Program-made: the position numbers and the translations under genes
Notes under the pieces: model-generated
What the model was told of the DNA's origin: nothing
The model's database searches: none
What the model saw: only the letters and a program-made list of their open reading frames with translations
In this document: piece by piece, positions 43,445 to 52,706 of the stretch
Layout: each line of letters opens with the position of its first letter
Numbering within the stretch: position 1 is the first letter of the stretch
Assembly (NCBI RefSeq): GCF_051195235.1
Contig: NZ_JBNFZM010000011.1
Span: 1 to 64,000, forward strand
Origin: Tateyamaria sp947503385
Lineage (GTDB): Bacteria; Pseudomonadota; Alphaproteobacteria; Rhodobacterales; Rhodobacteraceae
Reading direction: 5' to 3'
DNA: 64,000 nt

Positions 43445-44812
43445 ATGGTATCTGCCGTCGAGAACATGGCCGCCAACACGAGCTGGAGCGCTCTGGGCAA
43501 GGCCACCGACCTGCGCAATCGCATCCTGTTTACCCTTGGTCTGCTGATCGTTTACCGCTTGGGCACATTTATCCCGGTGCCGGGCATTGATGGCGCGGCC
43601 CTGCGGGAGTTCATGGAAAGTGCGGGGCAGGGCATCGGCGGCATGGTCAGCATGTTCACCGGCGGCGCACTCGGGCGCATGGGCATCTTTGCGCTCGGCA
43701 TCATGCCCTACATCTCGGCCTCGATTATCGTGCAGCTTTTGGGTTCCATGTGGGAACCGCTGAAGCAGCTGAAGAAAGAGGGCGAACAGGGCCGCAAAAA
43801 GCTCAACCAGTACACGCGCTATGGCACCGTGGCGCTGGCGACATTGCAGGCTTGGGGCCTTGCTGTCAGCCTTGAGGGGGGCGATCTGGTCACCGATCCG
43901 GGTCTCTATTTCCGTGTGGCCTGCCTGATCACGCTGGTGGGTGGCACCATGTTCCTGATGTGGCTGGGCGAGCAGATCACCGCACGTGGCATCGGCAACG
44001 GTATTTCACTGATCATCTTTGTCGGCATCATCGCCGAAGTGCCCGCCGCTTTGGCCCAGTTCTTTGCGAGCGGTCGCAGCGGCGCGCTGAGCCCGGCAAT
44101 CATAGTGGGCGTTATCGTCATGGTCATTGCGACCATCACCTTTGTGGTGTTCATGGAACGCGCCCTGCGCAAGATCCATATCCAATACCCCCGTCGTCAG
44201 GTTGGCATGAAGGTCTATGATGGCGGCTCGTCCCACCTGCCGGTCAAGGTAAACCCAGCCGGTGTGATCCCCGCGATCTTTGCCTCGTCGCTGTTGCTGT
44301 TGCCGGTCACGATCAGCACTTTCTCGGGCAATTCGACCAGCCCGGTCATGTCGTGGTTGCTGGCGAATTTTGGCCCCGGCCAACCGCTGTACCTGTTGTT
44401 CTTTGCGGCAATGATCGTGTTCTTTGCCTATTTCTACACGTTCAACGTCAGCTTCAAACCCGAAGACGTGGCAGAGAACCTCAAGAACCAGAACGGCTTT
44501 GTCCCCGGCATCCGCCCCGGCAAAAAGACCGAAGAGTACCTGGAATATGTGGTCAACCGCATCCTCGTTCTGGGCTCTGGTTACTTGGCGCTTGTGTGTT
44601 TGTTGCCCGAAGTGTTGCGCGGTGAATTCGCCATTCCGTTCTACTTTGGCGGCACGTCCGTGCTGATTGTCGTGTCCGTGACCATGGATACGATCCAGCA
44701 AGTCCAGAGCCACCTGCTCGCCCATCAATACGAAGGCCTTATTGAGAGATCGCAATTGCGTGGTAAGAGTGGTGGCAAAGGCCGCCGCAAGCGCAGCCCG
44801 ATCCGGAGATAG
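43445..44812 (+). CDS. secY: Protein translocase subunit SecY
   Basis: A 455-residue central channel of the Sec translocon with ten transmembrane segments. LRNRILFTLGLLIVYRLGTF opens helix 1, SASIIVQLLGSMWEPLKQLK and GEQGRKKLNQYTRYG mark the first cytoplasmic loop, and FYTFNVSFKPEDVAENLKNQ with GIRPGKKTEEYLEYV precede the last helices. Start at 43445 behind AAAGGAA. It follows rplO by 117 bp and leads adk by 8 bp. Confidence 0.97.
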   Translation: MVSAVENMAANTSWSALGKATDLRNRILFTLGLLIVYRLGTFIPVPGIDGAALREFMESAGQGIGGMVSMFTGGALGRMGIFALGIMPYISASIIVQLLGSMWEPLKQLKKEGEQGRKKLNQYTRYGTVALATLQAWGLAVSLEGGDLVTDPGLYFRVACLITLVGGTMFLMWLGEQITARGIGNGISLIIFVGIIAEVPAALAQFFASGRSGALSPAIIVGVIVMVIATITFVVFMERALRKIHIQYPRRQVGMKVYDGGSSHLPVKVNPAGVIPAIFASSLLLLPVTISTFSGNSTSPVMSWLLANFGPGQPLYLLFFAAMIVFFAYFYTFNVSFKPEDVAENLKNQNGFVPGIRPGKKTEEYLEYVVNRILVLGSGYLALVCLLPEVLRGEFAIPFYFGGTSVLIVVSVTMDTIQQVQSHLLAHQYEGLIERSQLRGKSGGKGRRKRSPIRR

Positions 44813-44820
44813 GGACGACA

Positions 44821-45471
44821 ATGAATATTATTTTGCTGGGCCCGCCGGGCGCGGGTAAGGGCACGCAAGCGCGTTTCCTCGTGGAAGAGCGCGGCATGGT
44901 GCAGCTGAGCACGGGCGACATGCTGCGCGCCGCCAAGGACAGCGGGACAGAAATGGGCCAGATCGTGGCTGACGTGATGGCGCGCGGTGCGCTGGTCACG
45001 GACGAGATTGTCATTGGCCTGATCCGCGAACAGCTGGAAACGGTCAAGGCCAACGGCTTTATCTTTGACGGCTTCCCCCGGACGTTGGCACAAGCGGACG
45101 CTCTGGCTGAGCTGCTGGCCGAGAAGGGTGAACGCCTCGATGCTGTGATCGAGATGGAAGTGGACGACGAAGCGCTCGTCGCCCGCATCGTGGCCCGCTC
45201 GACCTGCGGCATGTGCGGTGAGGTCTACAACGACAACACCAAGCCCATTCCAGCGGACGGCAAATGCACCAATTGCGGGGCCGAAGACAATTTCAAACGT
45301 CGGGCAGACGACAATGAGGAAAGCCTCAAGACCCGGCTGATGGAATACTACAAGAAGACCTCGCCGCTGATCGGTTACTATTACGCCAAGGGCCAGCTGT
45401 CCAAGATCGACGGACTAGGCGAGATCGGGCAAGTGAAGGCGGCGATTGCTGGTGTCATCGACAACAGTTGA
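44821..45471 (+). CDS. adk: Adenylate kinase, zinc-LID type
   Basis: A 216-residue kinase that interconverts ATP, ADP and AMP. P-loop GPPGAGKGTQARFL, FDGFPRTLAQADAL and the LID arginines are all in place. The LID carries CGMC and CTNC, a four-cysteine zinc site, which is the long LID form common in Gram-positives and some alphaproteobacteria. It follows secY in the conserved secY-adk order. Confidence 0.96.
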   Translation: MNIILLGPPGAGKGTQARFLVEERGMVQLSTGDMLRAAKDSGTEMGQIVADVMARGALVTDEIVIGLIREQLETVKANGFIFDGFPRTLAQADALAELLAEKGERLDAVIEMEVDDEALVARIVARSTCGMCGEVYNDNTKPIPADGKCTNCGAEDNFKRRADDNEESLKTRLMEYYKKTSPLIGYYYAKGQLSKIDGLGEIGQVKAAIAGVIDNS

Positions 45472-45982
45472 TTGCCATCCAGAGCTTCAAACTGAATTGG
45501 AAGCCTAAGCCGATCTTATCGCTGAGGAGCGAAAGGCACTGCATGGTGCCACTTTGAGGCTACACCTCCCGCGCCTGGCAATAGCGAAAGTGGCGATCGC
45601 GATAAGCGCGGTTGTGCCTGCATTTTCAGCGCCGCTATTGTTAACTGTATTGCCTCTCATCTGGTTGCGCTCAGTTGTGCTGGATGCTCCGATGCGTCGC
45701 ATGGTCAAACAGTTCAAATCGATTGAGACGAAGTTTAAGGACTGAGGGCGTCGGTTGTGTCATGACCCCGGATTGCCGGTGGACATTTTGGAACTGTAGC
45801 GTGGGGGTTGACGCCCCCTATTTCTAAGCCTATTCCACGCCATCTCTAACGAGAATCAAAGGCGGGAACGCGTCCCGTCGGATCACCTGATCAGCGGCAG
45901 GCCCGGGGGCAAAATCCACGGGCCTTATGTTGTGAAAAAAGGGCCTGGAATGACGGGCTCGCAACGAAAAGGATAGCCAAAC
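45472..45982. other. Region between adk and rpsM with no certain gene
   Basis: About 510 bp with lower GC. A rightward frame open from 45509 to 45745 contains the hydrophobic stretch VAIAISAVVPAFSAPLLLTV but has no ATG at a useful place and no Shine-Dalgarno. GGGGG/CCCCC (45803-45818) forms a hairpin. The sequence may include a decayed membrane gene; otherwise it is leader DNA for rpsM. Confidence 0.5.
45509..45745 (+). pseudogene. Possible fragment of a small membrane protein
   Basis: The frame begins just after a TAA and reads ADLIAEERKALHGATLRLHL, then a hydrophobic helix, then a basic tail (MRRMVKQFKSIETKFKD). The only initiator candidate in its front half is a TTG at 45554. The lack of a start and its lower GC suggest a remnant. 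Weak call. Confidence 0.25.
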
Positions 45983-46351
45983 GTGGCACGTATTGCAGGG
46001 GTCAACATCCCCACCGCCAAGCGTGTTCCGATCGCCCTGACCTACATCACAGGCATCGGCAACACCTCCGCCCAGAAAATTTGTGAAGCCGTCGGGATCG
46101 ACATGACCCGTCGCGTGAACGAACTGAGCGATGCAGAAGTTCTGAAAATCCGCGAGCATATCGACGAGCACTTTACCGTCGAAGGCGACCTGCGCCGCGA
46201 GACGACCATGAACATCAAACGTCTCATGGACCTTGGCTGCTACCGTGGCCTGCGTCATCGCCGCAACCTGCCCGTCCGCGGTCAGCGCACCCACACAAAC
46301 GCTCGCACCCGCAAAGGCCCCGCAAAGGCCATTGCCGGTAAGAAGAAATAA
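45983..46351 (+). CDS. rpsM: 30S ribosomal protein S13
   Basis: A 122-residue protein of the small-subunit head. ARIAGVNIPTAKRVPIALTY and GCYRGLRHRRNLPVRGQRTH are diagnostic. GTG start at 45983 behind AAAAGGA. Confidence 0.98.
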   Translation: MARIAGVNIPTAKRVPIALTYITGIGNTSAQKICEAVGIDMTRRVNELSDAEVLKIREHIDEHFTVEGDLRRETTMNIKRLMDLGCYRGLRHRRNLPVRGQRTHTNARTRKGPAKAIAGKKK

Positions 46352-46366
46352 GGGAGGGCTGCACTC

Positions 46367-46756
46367 ATGGCACGTGATACACGGCGCACTAAGCGCAAGG
46401 TCTCCAAGAATATCGCGGCGGGCGTTGCCCACGTGAATTCGTCGTTCAACAACACCAAGATCCTGATCTCGGACGTACAGGGCAACGCCATTTCGTGGTC
46501 GTCTGCCGGTACAATGGGCTTCAAGGGCTCGCGGAAATCCACACCTTACGCAGCCCAGATGGCTGCCGAGGATGCGGGCCGCAAGGCACAGGAACACGGC
46601 GTGAAAACGCTTGAGGTTGAAGTGCAGGGTCCCGGGTCTGGCCGCGAGAGTGCGTTGCGCGCGCTGGCTGCCGTTGGGTTCAACATCACGTCCATCCGCG
46701 ACGTGACACCGATTGCCCACAATGGTTGCCGCCCGCCGAAACGCCGCCGCGTCTAA
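46367..46756 (+). CDS. rpsK: 30S ribosomal protein S11
   Basis: A 129-residue protein of the platform near the mRNA exit. GVAHVNSSFNNTKILISDVQ, GSRKSTPYAAQMAAEDA and DVTPIAHNGCRPPKRRRV identify it. Confidence 0.98.
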   Translation: MARDTRRTKRKVSKNIAAGVAHVNSSFNNTKILISDVQGNAISWSSAGTMGFKGSRKSTPYAAQMAAEDAGRKAQEHGVKTLEVEVQGPGSGRESALRALAAVGFNITSIRDVTPIAHNGCRPPKRRRV

Positions 46757-46869
46757 GCGACAACGATTATACTTTGGGGCCGTGCATCATGTGCGGCCCC
46801 GATCCGCATTTTGAAACCTCGGGAGCCCACGTGCTCGGACATGGCACGTTGGCAAGAATGGAGGGACGC

Positions 46870-47886
46870 ATGATCCACAAAAACTGGGCCGAACTGATCA
46901 AGCCACAACAGCTTGACGTCAAGCCGGGCAACGAGCCCGCGCGACAGGCGACCGTCACCGCCGAACCGCTGGAACGCGGCTTTGGTTTGACGATGGGCAA
47001 CGCGCTGCGCCGCGTGCTTTTGTCGTCGCTGCAAGGTGCCGCGATCACATCTGTGCAAATCGACAACGTGCTGCACGAGTTCTCGTCTGTTGCCGGTGTC
47101 CGCGAGGACGTGACCGACATCATCCTGAACCTCAAGCAGGTCTCGATCCGCATGGAAGTCGAAGGGCCCAAGCGCCTGTCGATCTCCGCCAAGGGTCCGG
47201 GCGTTGTCACCGCCGGTGACATCTCGGAAAGCGCGGGCATCGAAATCCTCAATCGCGACCACGTGATCTGCCACCTCGACGACGGTGCGGATGTCTACAT
47301 GGAGCTGACGGTGAACACCGGCAAAGGCTATGTGTCTGCGGACAAGAACAAGCCCGAAGACGCGCCCATCGGCCTGATCCCGATCGACGCGATCTATTCG
47401 CCCGTCAAGAAAGTCAGCTACGATGTCCAACCCACCCGCGAGGGACAGGTGCTGGACTATGACAAGCTGACCATGAAGGTCGAAACCGATGGCTCCATCA
47501 CGCCGGATGACGCCGTGGCCTTTGCCGCGCGTATTCTGCAGGACCAGCTTGGCATCTTCGTCAACTTCGACGAGCCGGAAAGTGCATCGCGTCAGGACGA
47601 CGACGACGGTCTCGAGTTCAACCCGCTTCTGCTCAAGAAAGTGGACGAACTGGAACTGTCGGTGCGTTCGGCGAACTGCCTCAAAAACGATAACATCGTT
47701 TATATTGGGGACCTCATTCAGAAGACCGAAGCCGAGATGCTGCGCACGCCGAACTTTGGCCGCAAGTCGCTGAACGAGATCAAGGAAGTCTTGTCGGGCA
47801 TGGGTCTGCACCTTGGCATGGATGTCGAGGACTGGCCGCCGGACAACATCGAAGACCTCGCCAAGAAGTTCGAAGACAACTTCTAA
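46870..47886 (+). CDS. rpoA: DNA-directed RNA polymerase subunit alpha
   Basis: A 338-residue alpha subunit: N-terminal dimer domain (GFGLTMGNALRRVLLSSLQG, INLKQV-type strand), linker, and C-terminal DNA/activator-binding domain (ELELSVRSANCLKNDNIVYI, RTPNFGRKSLNEIKEVL). The ATG at 46870 follows GGAGGG at 46860-46865; earlier in-frame starts add a tail that does not belong. Confidence 0.97.
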   Translation: MIHKNWAELIKPQQLDVKPGNEPARQATVTAEPLERGFGLTMGNALRRVLLSSLQGAAITSVQIDNVLHEFSSVAGVREDVTDIILNLKQVSIRMEVEGPKRLSISAKGPGVVTAGDISESAGIEILNRDHVICHLDDGADVYMELTVNTGKGYVSADKNKPEDAPIGLIPIDAIYSPVKKVSYDVQPTREGQVLDYDKLTMKVETDGSITPDDAVAFAARILQDQLGIFVNFDEPESASRQDDDDGLEFNPLLLKKVDELELSVRSANCLKNDNIVYIGDLIQKTEAEMLRTPNFGRKSLNEIKEVLSGMGLHLGMDVEDWPPDNIEDLAKKFEDNF

Positions 47887-47924
47887 GGCCGTGGTGGGCT
47901 GATGCGCGCCATACCGAAACTGTC

Positions 47925-47946
47925 GTAGGCCGGGCTTCAGCCCGGC
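47925..47946. repeat. REP-like hairpin between rpoA and rplQ
   Basis: GTAG followed by GCCGGGCT-TC-AGCCCGGC: 8-bp perfect arms. It shares the GTAGG/GGGCTT..GCCC form with the palindromes at 30510 and 58794. Confidence 0.6.
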
Positions 47947-48047
47947 ACGCGCACCCGGGCTTTGTGCCCCAAGGAGAGCCCAAGACACGCATCGCGGGCC
48001 AGACAAAGCAAAAACGCCCGTAGAGGGCACCAAATGGAGATAGAAAT

Positions 48048-48467
48048 ATGCGTCACGCACGTGGCTACCGCCGCCTGAACCGGACACACGAACACCGCAA
48101 AGCGCTGTTCTCGAACATGGCAGGCTCGCTCATCGAACATGAGCAAATCAAAACAACCTTGCCCAAAGCCAAGGAACTGCGCCCGATCGTGGAAAAGCTG
48201 ATCACGCTCGCCAAGCGCGGCGATCAGCACGCTCGCCGTCAGGCTGCGTCCAAGCTGAAGGAAGCGCAATACGTTGAAAAGCTGTTCGACGTCCTTGGAC
48301 CCCGCTATGCTGAGCGTCAGGGCGGCTATGTGCGTGTCCTCAAGGCGGGCTTCCGCTATGGCGACATGGCGCCCATGGCGATCATCGAATTTGTCGACCG
48401 CGACCGTGACGCCAAAGGCGCCGCAGACAAGGCACGCGTTGCCGCCGAAGAGGCGGGCGAAGAGTAA
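48048..48467 (+). CDS. rplQ: 50S ribosomal protein L17
   Basis: A 139-residue protein. MRHARGYRRLNRTHEHRKAL and the N-terminal helices (LIEHEQIKTTLPKAKELRP) and FDVLGPRYAERQGGYVRVLK identify it. The acidic C-terminus is species-specific. Confidence 0.98.
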   Translation: MRHARGYRRLNRTHEHRKALFSNMAGSLIEHEQIKTTLPKAKELRPIVEKLITLAKRGDQHARRQAASKLKEAQYVEKLFDVLGPRYAERQGGYVRVLKAGFRYGDMAPMAIIEFVDRDRDAKGAADKARVAAEEAGEE

Positions 48468-48491
48468 GTCGCGCGCGCCAGAGATTTTTGG

Positions 48492-48521
48492 AAACCCCCG
48501 TCCAATGTGGCGGGGGTTTTT
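48492..48521 (+). terminator. Intrinsic terminator after rplQ
   Basis: AAACCCCCG (48492-48500) pairs with CGGGGGTTT (48511-48519) around a 10-base loop and is followed by TT. It ends the rpsM-rplQ unit. Confidence 0.85.
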
Positions 48522-48570
48522 CGTTGCAGCGCTTGTATTGCCGGGGCGGGGTTTGCATATTCGCCAAACC

Positions 48571-49947
48571 ATGAAACGCCTGATTTTCCTGCTGCTCTGT
48601 CTGTTGCCTGCGCCTGTGATGGCGGAGACGCGCGTGCCTGCAAATCAGGCCGAAATTTCCCTGAGCTTTGCGCCCTTGGTCCGCGAAACAGCGCCAGCCG
48701 TTGTCAACATCTACGTCCGTTTCGTCACCGAAACTCGCCGCCGAACGCTGTTCATGGACGACCCGTTTTTTGAACGCTTCTTTGAAGGTTTTGGGCAACC
48801 CACACCGCGCGTGCAGAATTCGCTGGGCTCGGGCGTGATCCTGTCGGACGACGGCATTGTCGTGTCCAACTATCACGTGGTCGGGCAGGCGACCGATATC
48901 TCGGTCGTGCTGAATGACGGGCGCGAATATGCTGCGCATGTTCTGCTGGGCGATCAGGCCAGCGACCTCGCAATTCTCAAAATCGACAACGCCGAAAACC
49001 TGCCCTTTCTCCCCCTGCGGGACAGCGAAACCGTCGAAGTGGGCGAGTTGGTTCTGGCCATTGGCAACCCTTTTGGCGTTGGCCAGACAGTCACGTCCGG
49101 CATTGTGTCCGCGCTGGCCCGTTCCGGCGGATCGAATGGCCGAGGGGCCGGGTATTTCGTGCAGACGGATGCGCCCATCAATCCGGGCAATTCCGGCGGT
49201 GCACTGATTGACGTGGCGGGGCGGCTCATTGGGGTGAACACACGCATCCTCAGCCGATCGGGCGGGTCAAACGGCATTGGCTTTGCGATCCCGGCTGACC
49301 TTGTGGCCGCAGTGCTGCGGCAGGCACGGGATGGCAATGACCGTTTTGTGCGGCCATGGGCCGGGGCGACAGGACAAGCCGTCGACGCCGATCTGGCCGA
49401 AATGCTGGGACAAGAGCGTCCCGGCGGCATCATCCTTGCTGGCCTGCACCCGGCCAGCCCCTTGGCCGAAGCCGGGTTTGACGTGGGCGATGTCGTGACC
49501 CATGTGGACGGGGCGCCGGTGAACAGCCCGGGCGAGATGCTTTACCGCATGAGCGTCGCCAGCGTCCGCGACACCGCCGCTATGGTGCGCCTGCGCGACG
49601 GTGATGCGGATACCCTCACTGTGTCCCTGATCCCGCCGCCAGACAGTCCCCCACGCAACGCAATAACCTTGCCAGAAGGCACCAGCTTGCCGGGCCTGAC
49701 CGTTGCGCGTGTCAATCCGTCGGTCATCGCCGAGTTGAACCTGCCTATCGCAGCCGAAGGCGTGGTTGTGCTGGACGGCGGCCCCATCGGGCGCCGGGTT
49801 GGATTGCGTCGGGGTGATATTCTGCAACGGATCAACCGCCGCGATGTGGACACCCCCGAAGACGCCGCCAGCATTCTGGCAAATGCCACCCGGGGTACGT
49901 CGGTCCGGGCGCTGCGGGGCAACAGCCGCGTCATGTTGCGGTTTTAG
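48571..49947 (+). CDS. Deg-type periplasmic serine protease (DegP/DegQ family)
   Basis: A 458-residue trypsin-like protease with a signal peptide (cleavage near VMAET). The catalytic triad is His102 (SNYHVVG), Asp132 (ASDLAILKI) and Ser208 (NPGNSGGAL). Two PDZ domains follow at ~255-350 and ~370-450. It degrades or refolds misfolded envelope proteins. Start at 48571 is the first ATG that yields a proper signal peptide. It is followed after 2 bp by rarA, probably co-transcribed. Confidence 0.93.
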   Translation: MKRLIFLLLCLLPAPVMAETRVPANQAEISLSFAPLVRETAPAVVNIYVRFVTETRRRTLFMDDPFFERFFEGFGQPTPRVQNSLGSGVILSDDGIVVSNYHVVGQATDISVVLNDGREYAAHVLLGDQASDLAILKIDNAENLPFLPLRDSETVEVGELVLAIGNPFGVGQTVTSGIVSALARSGGSNGRGAGYFVQTDAPINPGNSGGALIDVAGRLIGVNTRILSRSGGSNGIGFAIPADLVAAVLRQARDGNDRFVRPWAGATGQAVDADLAEMLGQERPGGIILAGLHPASPLAEAGFDVGDVVTHVDGAPVNSPGEMLYRMSVASVRDTAAMVRLRDGDADTLTVSLIPPPDSPPRNAITLPEGTSLPGLTVARVNPSVIAELNLPIAAEGVVVLDGGPIGRRVGLRRGDILQRINRRDVDTPEDAASILANATRGTSVRALRGNSRVMLRF

Positions 49948-49949
49948 GC

Positions 49950-51257
49950 GTGGCTGACCTTTTTGCCTCTGATGAACCACGGCCCGACACGGGACCCCGT
50001 CCTTTGGCTGACCGCCTGCGACCCACGAAGATCAGCGAGGTGATCGGGCAGGATCAGGTGCTGGGACCCGAGGCGCCGCTGACGGTGATGCTGTCCTCCG
50101 GCGCATTGTCGTCGCTGGTGTTCTGGGGGCCGCCGGGCGTGGGCAAGACCACGATTGCCCGCCTGCTTGCACACGAAACCGATCTGCATTTCGTCCAGAT
50201 CAGCGCCATCTTCACCGGTGTGCCGGATCTTAAGAAAGTGTTTGAGGCGGCGAAAATCCGACGCCAGAACGGGCAGGGCACGCTGCTGTTCGTGGACGAA
50301 ATTCACCGGTTCAACAAGGCCCAGCAAGACGGGTTTCTGCCGCATATGGAGGACGGGACGATCCTGCTGGTCGGTGCCACAACAGAGAACCCGAGCTTTG
50401 AGTTGAACGCCGCTGTGCTTAGCCGTGCGCAGGTGCTGGTGTTGGAACGGCTGGACCTCAAGGACCTCGAATTGTTGGCGCAGCGGGCCGAACAGGAGCT
50501 TGGCAAGGGCCTGCCGCTGGATGGTCACGCGCGTGAGGCGCTGCTTGAGATGGCCGATGGCGACGGGCGCGCGCTGCTTAACCTGATTGAGCAGGTGATG
50601 GCGTGGGACGTCGACGGTGCGCTGGACCGCGACCAATTGGGCAAACGCCTGATGCGCCGTGCGGCGCAATACGACAAATCCGGCGACGCGCATTACAACC
50701 TCATCTCGGCGCTGCACAAATCGGTGCGCGGGTCGGACCCGGACGCGGCTCTTTACTGGTTCGCCCGAATGCTTGAGGGGGGCGAAGACCCGCGGTTTCT
50801 GGCCCGTCGGATTACGCGCATGGCGGTTGAGGATATTGGCCTTGCCGATCCGCAAGCGCAGGCGATCTGTCTGCAAAGCTGGGAAACCTACGAACGTCTG
50901 GGCAGCCCCGAGGGCGAGCTGGCGCTGGCGCAGGCGCTGATCTACCTTGCCCTCGCGCCCAAATCAAACGCCACCTATGTGGCCTACAAGGGTGCACGCA
51001 AGGCGGCCAAGGAAACCGGCTCGCATCTGCCACCCAAACATATCCTCAATGCGCCCACTTCGATGATGAAGGATCAGGGATACGGCGCGGGCTATGCCTA
51101 TGATCATGATGCCGAGGACGGGTTTTCGGGGCAGGACTACTTTCCCGAAGGAATGGGCCGCAAGGACCTTTATCAACCGGTCGAACGGGGCTTTGAGCGC
51201 GACCTACTGAAACGCGTTGAGTATTTTGCCAAGCTGCGGGTCAAGCGGAACGGTTGA
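49950..51257 (+). CDS. rarA: Replication-associated recombination protein RarA (MgsA)
   Basis: A 435-residue AAA+ ATPase related to clamp loaders. It has Walker A FWGPPGVGKTTIARLL, Walker B TLLFVDEIHRFNKAQQDGFL, sensor 1 LVGATTENPSFELNAAVLSR, and the C-terminal tetramerisation region ending YFPEGMGRKDLYQP. It acts at stalled replication forks. GTG start 2 bp after the protease gene. Confidence 0.95.
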   Translation: MADLFASDEPRPDTGPRPLADRLRPTKISEVIGQDQVLGPEAPLTVMLSSGALSSLVFWGPPGVGKTTIARLLAHETDLHFVQISAIFTGVPDLKKVFEAAKIRRQNGQGTLLFVDEIHRFNKAQQDGFLPHMEDGTILLVGATTENPSFELNAAVLSRAQVLVLERLDLKDLELLAQRAEQELGKGLPLDGHAREALLEMADGDGRALLNLIEQVMAWDVDGALDRDQLGKRLMRRAAQYDKSGDAHYNLISALHKSVRGSDPDAALYWFARMLEGGEDPRFLARRITRMAVEDIGLADPQAQAICLQSWETYERLGSPEGELALAQALIYLALAPKSNATYVAYKGARKAAKETGSHLPPKHILNAPTSMMKDQGYGAGYAYDHDAEDGFSGQDYFPEGMGRKDLYQPVERGFERDLLKRVEYFAKLRVKRNG

Positions 51258-51288
51258 CTCTGGCGGGCCAAGCGGTGACAGACCGCGC

Positions 51289-51669
51289 ATGTTTACAACG
51301 CTGTCTCTTGTGGCCCTTGGTGGGGCAATCGGCGCATCCCTGCGCTGGCTTATGGGCGTCGCGATTCTGCGCGCGACGGGTCCGGCAGACTTTCCCGTGG
51401 CGATCCTGTCGGCCAATGTGCTGGGGTCGTTCCTGATGGGGGTGTTTGTGGTTGTCGCGGCACACAAGGGGCTGACCCATCTTAGCCCGTTTGTGATGAC
51501 CGGGCTGCTGGGCGGGTTCACGACGTTTTCTGCCTTCAGTCTCGAAGCGATGACATTGATTGAGCGCGGAGCCACGGGTCAGGCGGCGCTTTACATTGCG
51601 CTGTCTGTGGCGCTTTCCATCGGCGGGCTGGCCCTTGGCCTGATGCTGGCACGGGGGATCGTGACATGA
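51289..51669 (+). CDS. crcB: Fluoride channel CrcB/Fluc
   Basis: A 126-residue, four-helix membrane protein that exports fluoride. GGAIGASLRWLMG at the start and the signature GLLGGFTTFSAFSLEA in the middle are diagnostic, with VLGSFLMGVFV as helix 2. It is 31 bp after rarA. No fluoride riboswitch was recognised in this short gap. Overlaps rluC by 4 bp. Confidence 0.95.
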   Translation: MFTTLSLVALGGAIGASLRWLMGVAILRATGPADFPVAILSANVLGSFLMGVFVVVAAHKGLTHLSPFVMTGLLGGFTTFSAFSLEAMTLIERGATGQAALYIALSVALSIGGLALGLMLARGIVT

Positions 51670-52706
51670 GTGGCGTGCAAACCATCACCGTGGGTGCGGA
51701 TGAAGGCGACCAACGACTTGACCGATTCCTCAAGCGACGCTTTCCACAACTGAGCCAAGGCATGGTGGAAAAGATGTGTCGCAAGGGCGAATGCCGCGTG
51801 GACGGTGGCCGGGTCAAATCATCGACCCGCGTCGAAGAAGGGCAGGCAGTGCGGGTGCCCCCGTTGCCGGACCGACCCGCGCCTAAGCGGGAACGCAGTG
51901 CCGTGTCCGAAAAAGATGCGCAGATGATCCGAGACTGCGTGATCTATCAGGACGATCACGTGATTGCGCTGAACAAACCGTCGGGCCTGCCGACCCAAGG
52001 CGGGTCGGGCCAGACACGCCACGTCGATGGCCTCGCCGAGGCGCTCCAATACGATTACGACGACAAGCCACGGCTAGTGCACCGTCTCGACAAGGATACG
52101 TCCGGCGTCCTGCTGCTGGCGCGCACGCGCATGGCAGCCAAGGCGCTGACGGCATCCATGCGGCACCGCGAGACGCGCAAGATTTATTGGGCGCTCGTGG
52201 CTGGCGTGCCCACGCCCTATCTGGGTGAGATCAAGTATGGCCTCGTCAAAGCGCCCGGTCGGGGCCGCGGTGGCGAAGGGGAAAAGATGATCGCCGTGCA
52301 CCCGCGCGACATGGACGACACCGAAGGGGCCAAACGGGCGCACACGCTTTATGCCACGCTCTACCGTGTGGCCAGCCGCGCGGCTTGGGTCGCGATGGAG
52401 CCGATCACGGGCCGCACCCATCAGTTGCGCGCGCACATGGCAGAGATCGGGCATCCGATTGCCGGCGACGGCAAATACGGCGGCTCCAGGCAAGAGAATA
52501 TGGGCGACGGCTGGGGCGCGCAAATCGGCGGTGACATCTCGAAAAAGCTGCACCTGCACGCGCGTATGATGCGGTTTGAACATCCGGTGACACGCAAACC
52601 GATCACGGTCACCGCGCCGTTGCCACCCCATATGGCCGAAAGCTGGGACACACTGGGCTGGACCGAAGACCTCGCGGCGGAGGATCCGTTCGAGGTGCTC
52701 GAGTGA
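51666..52706 (+). CDS. rluC: RluA-family pseudouridine synthase (RluC/RluD type)
   Basis: A 346-residue rRNA pseudouridine synthase. An N-terminal S4 RNA-binding domain (RLDRFLKRRFPQLSQGMVEK) is followed by the catalytic domain with the active Asp in LVHRLDKDTSGVLLLAR and the substrate arginine in GRTHQLRAHM. Coupled to crcB and to the next gene (GTGA overlap). Confidence 0.9.
   Translation: MSGVQTITVGADEGDQRLDRFLKRRFPQLSQGMVEKMCRKGECRVDGGRVKSSTRVEEGQAVRVPPLPDRPAPKRERSAVSEKDAQMIRDCVIYQDDHVIALNKPSGLPTQGGSGQTRHVDGLAEALQYDYDDKPRLVHRLDKDTSGVLLLARTRMAAKALTASMRHRETRKIYWALVAGVPTPYLGEIKYGLVKAPGRGRGGEGEKMIAVHPRDMDDTEGAKRAHTLYATLYRVASRAAWVAMEPITGRTHQLRAHMAEIGHPIAGDGKYGGSRQENMGDGWGAQIGGDISKKLHLHARMMRFEHPVTRKPITVTAPLPPHMAESWDTLGWTEDLAAEDPFEVLE

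Noticed and set aside
51258..51288. A fluoride riboswitch ahead of crcB
   Set aside because: The gap is 31 bp, too short for the aptamer, and crcB appears to be read through from rarA.
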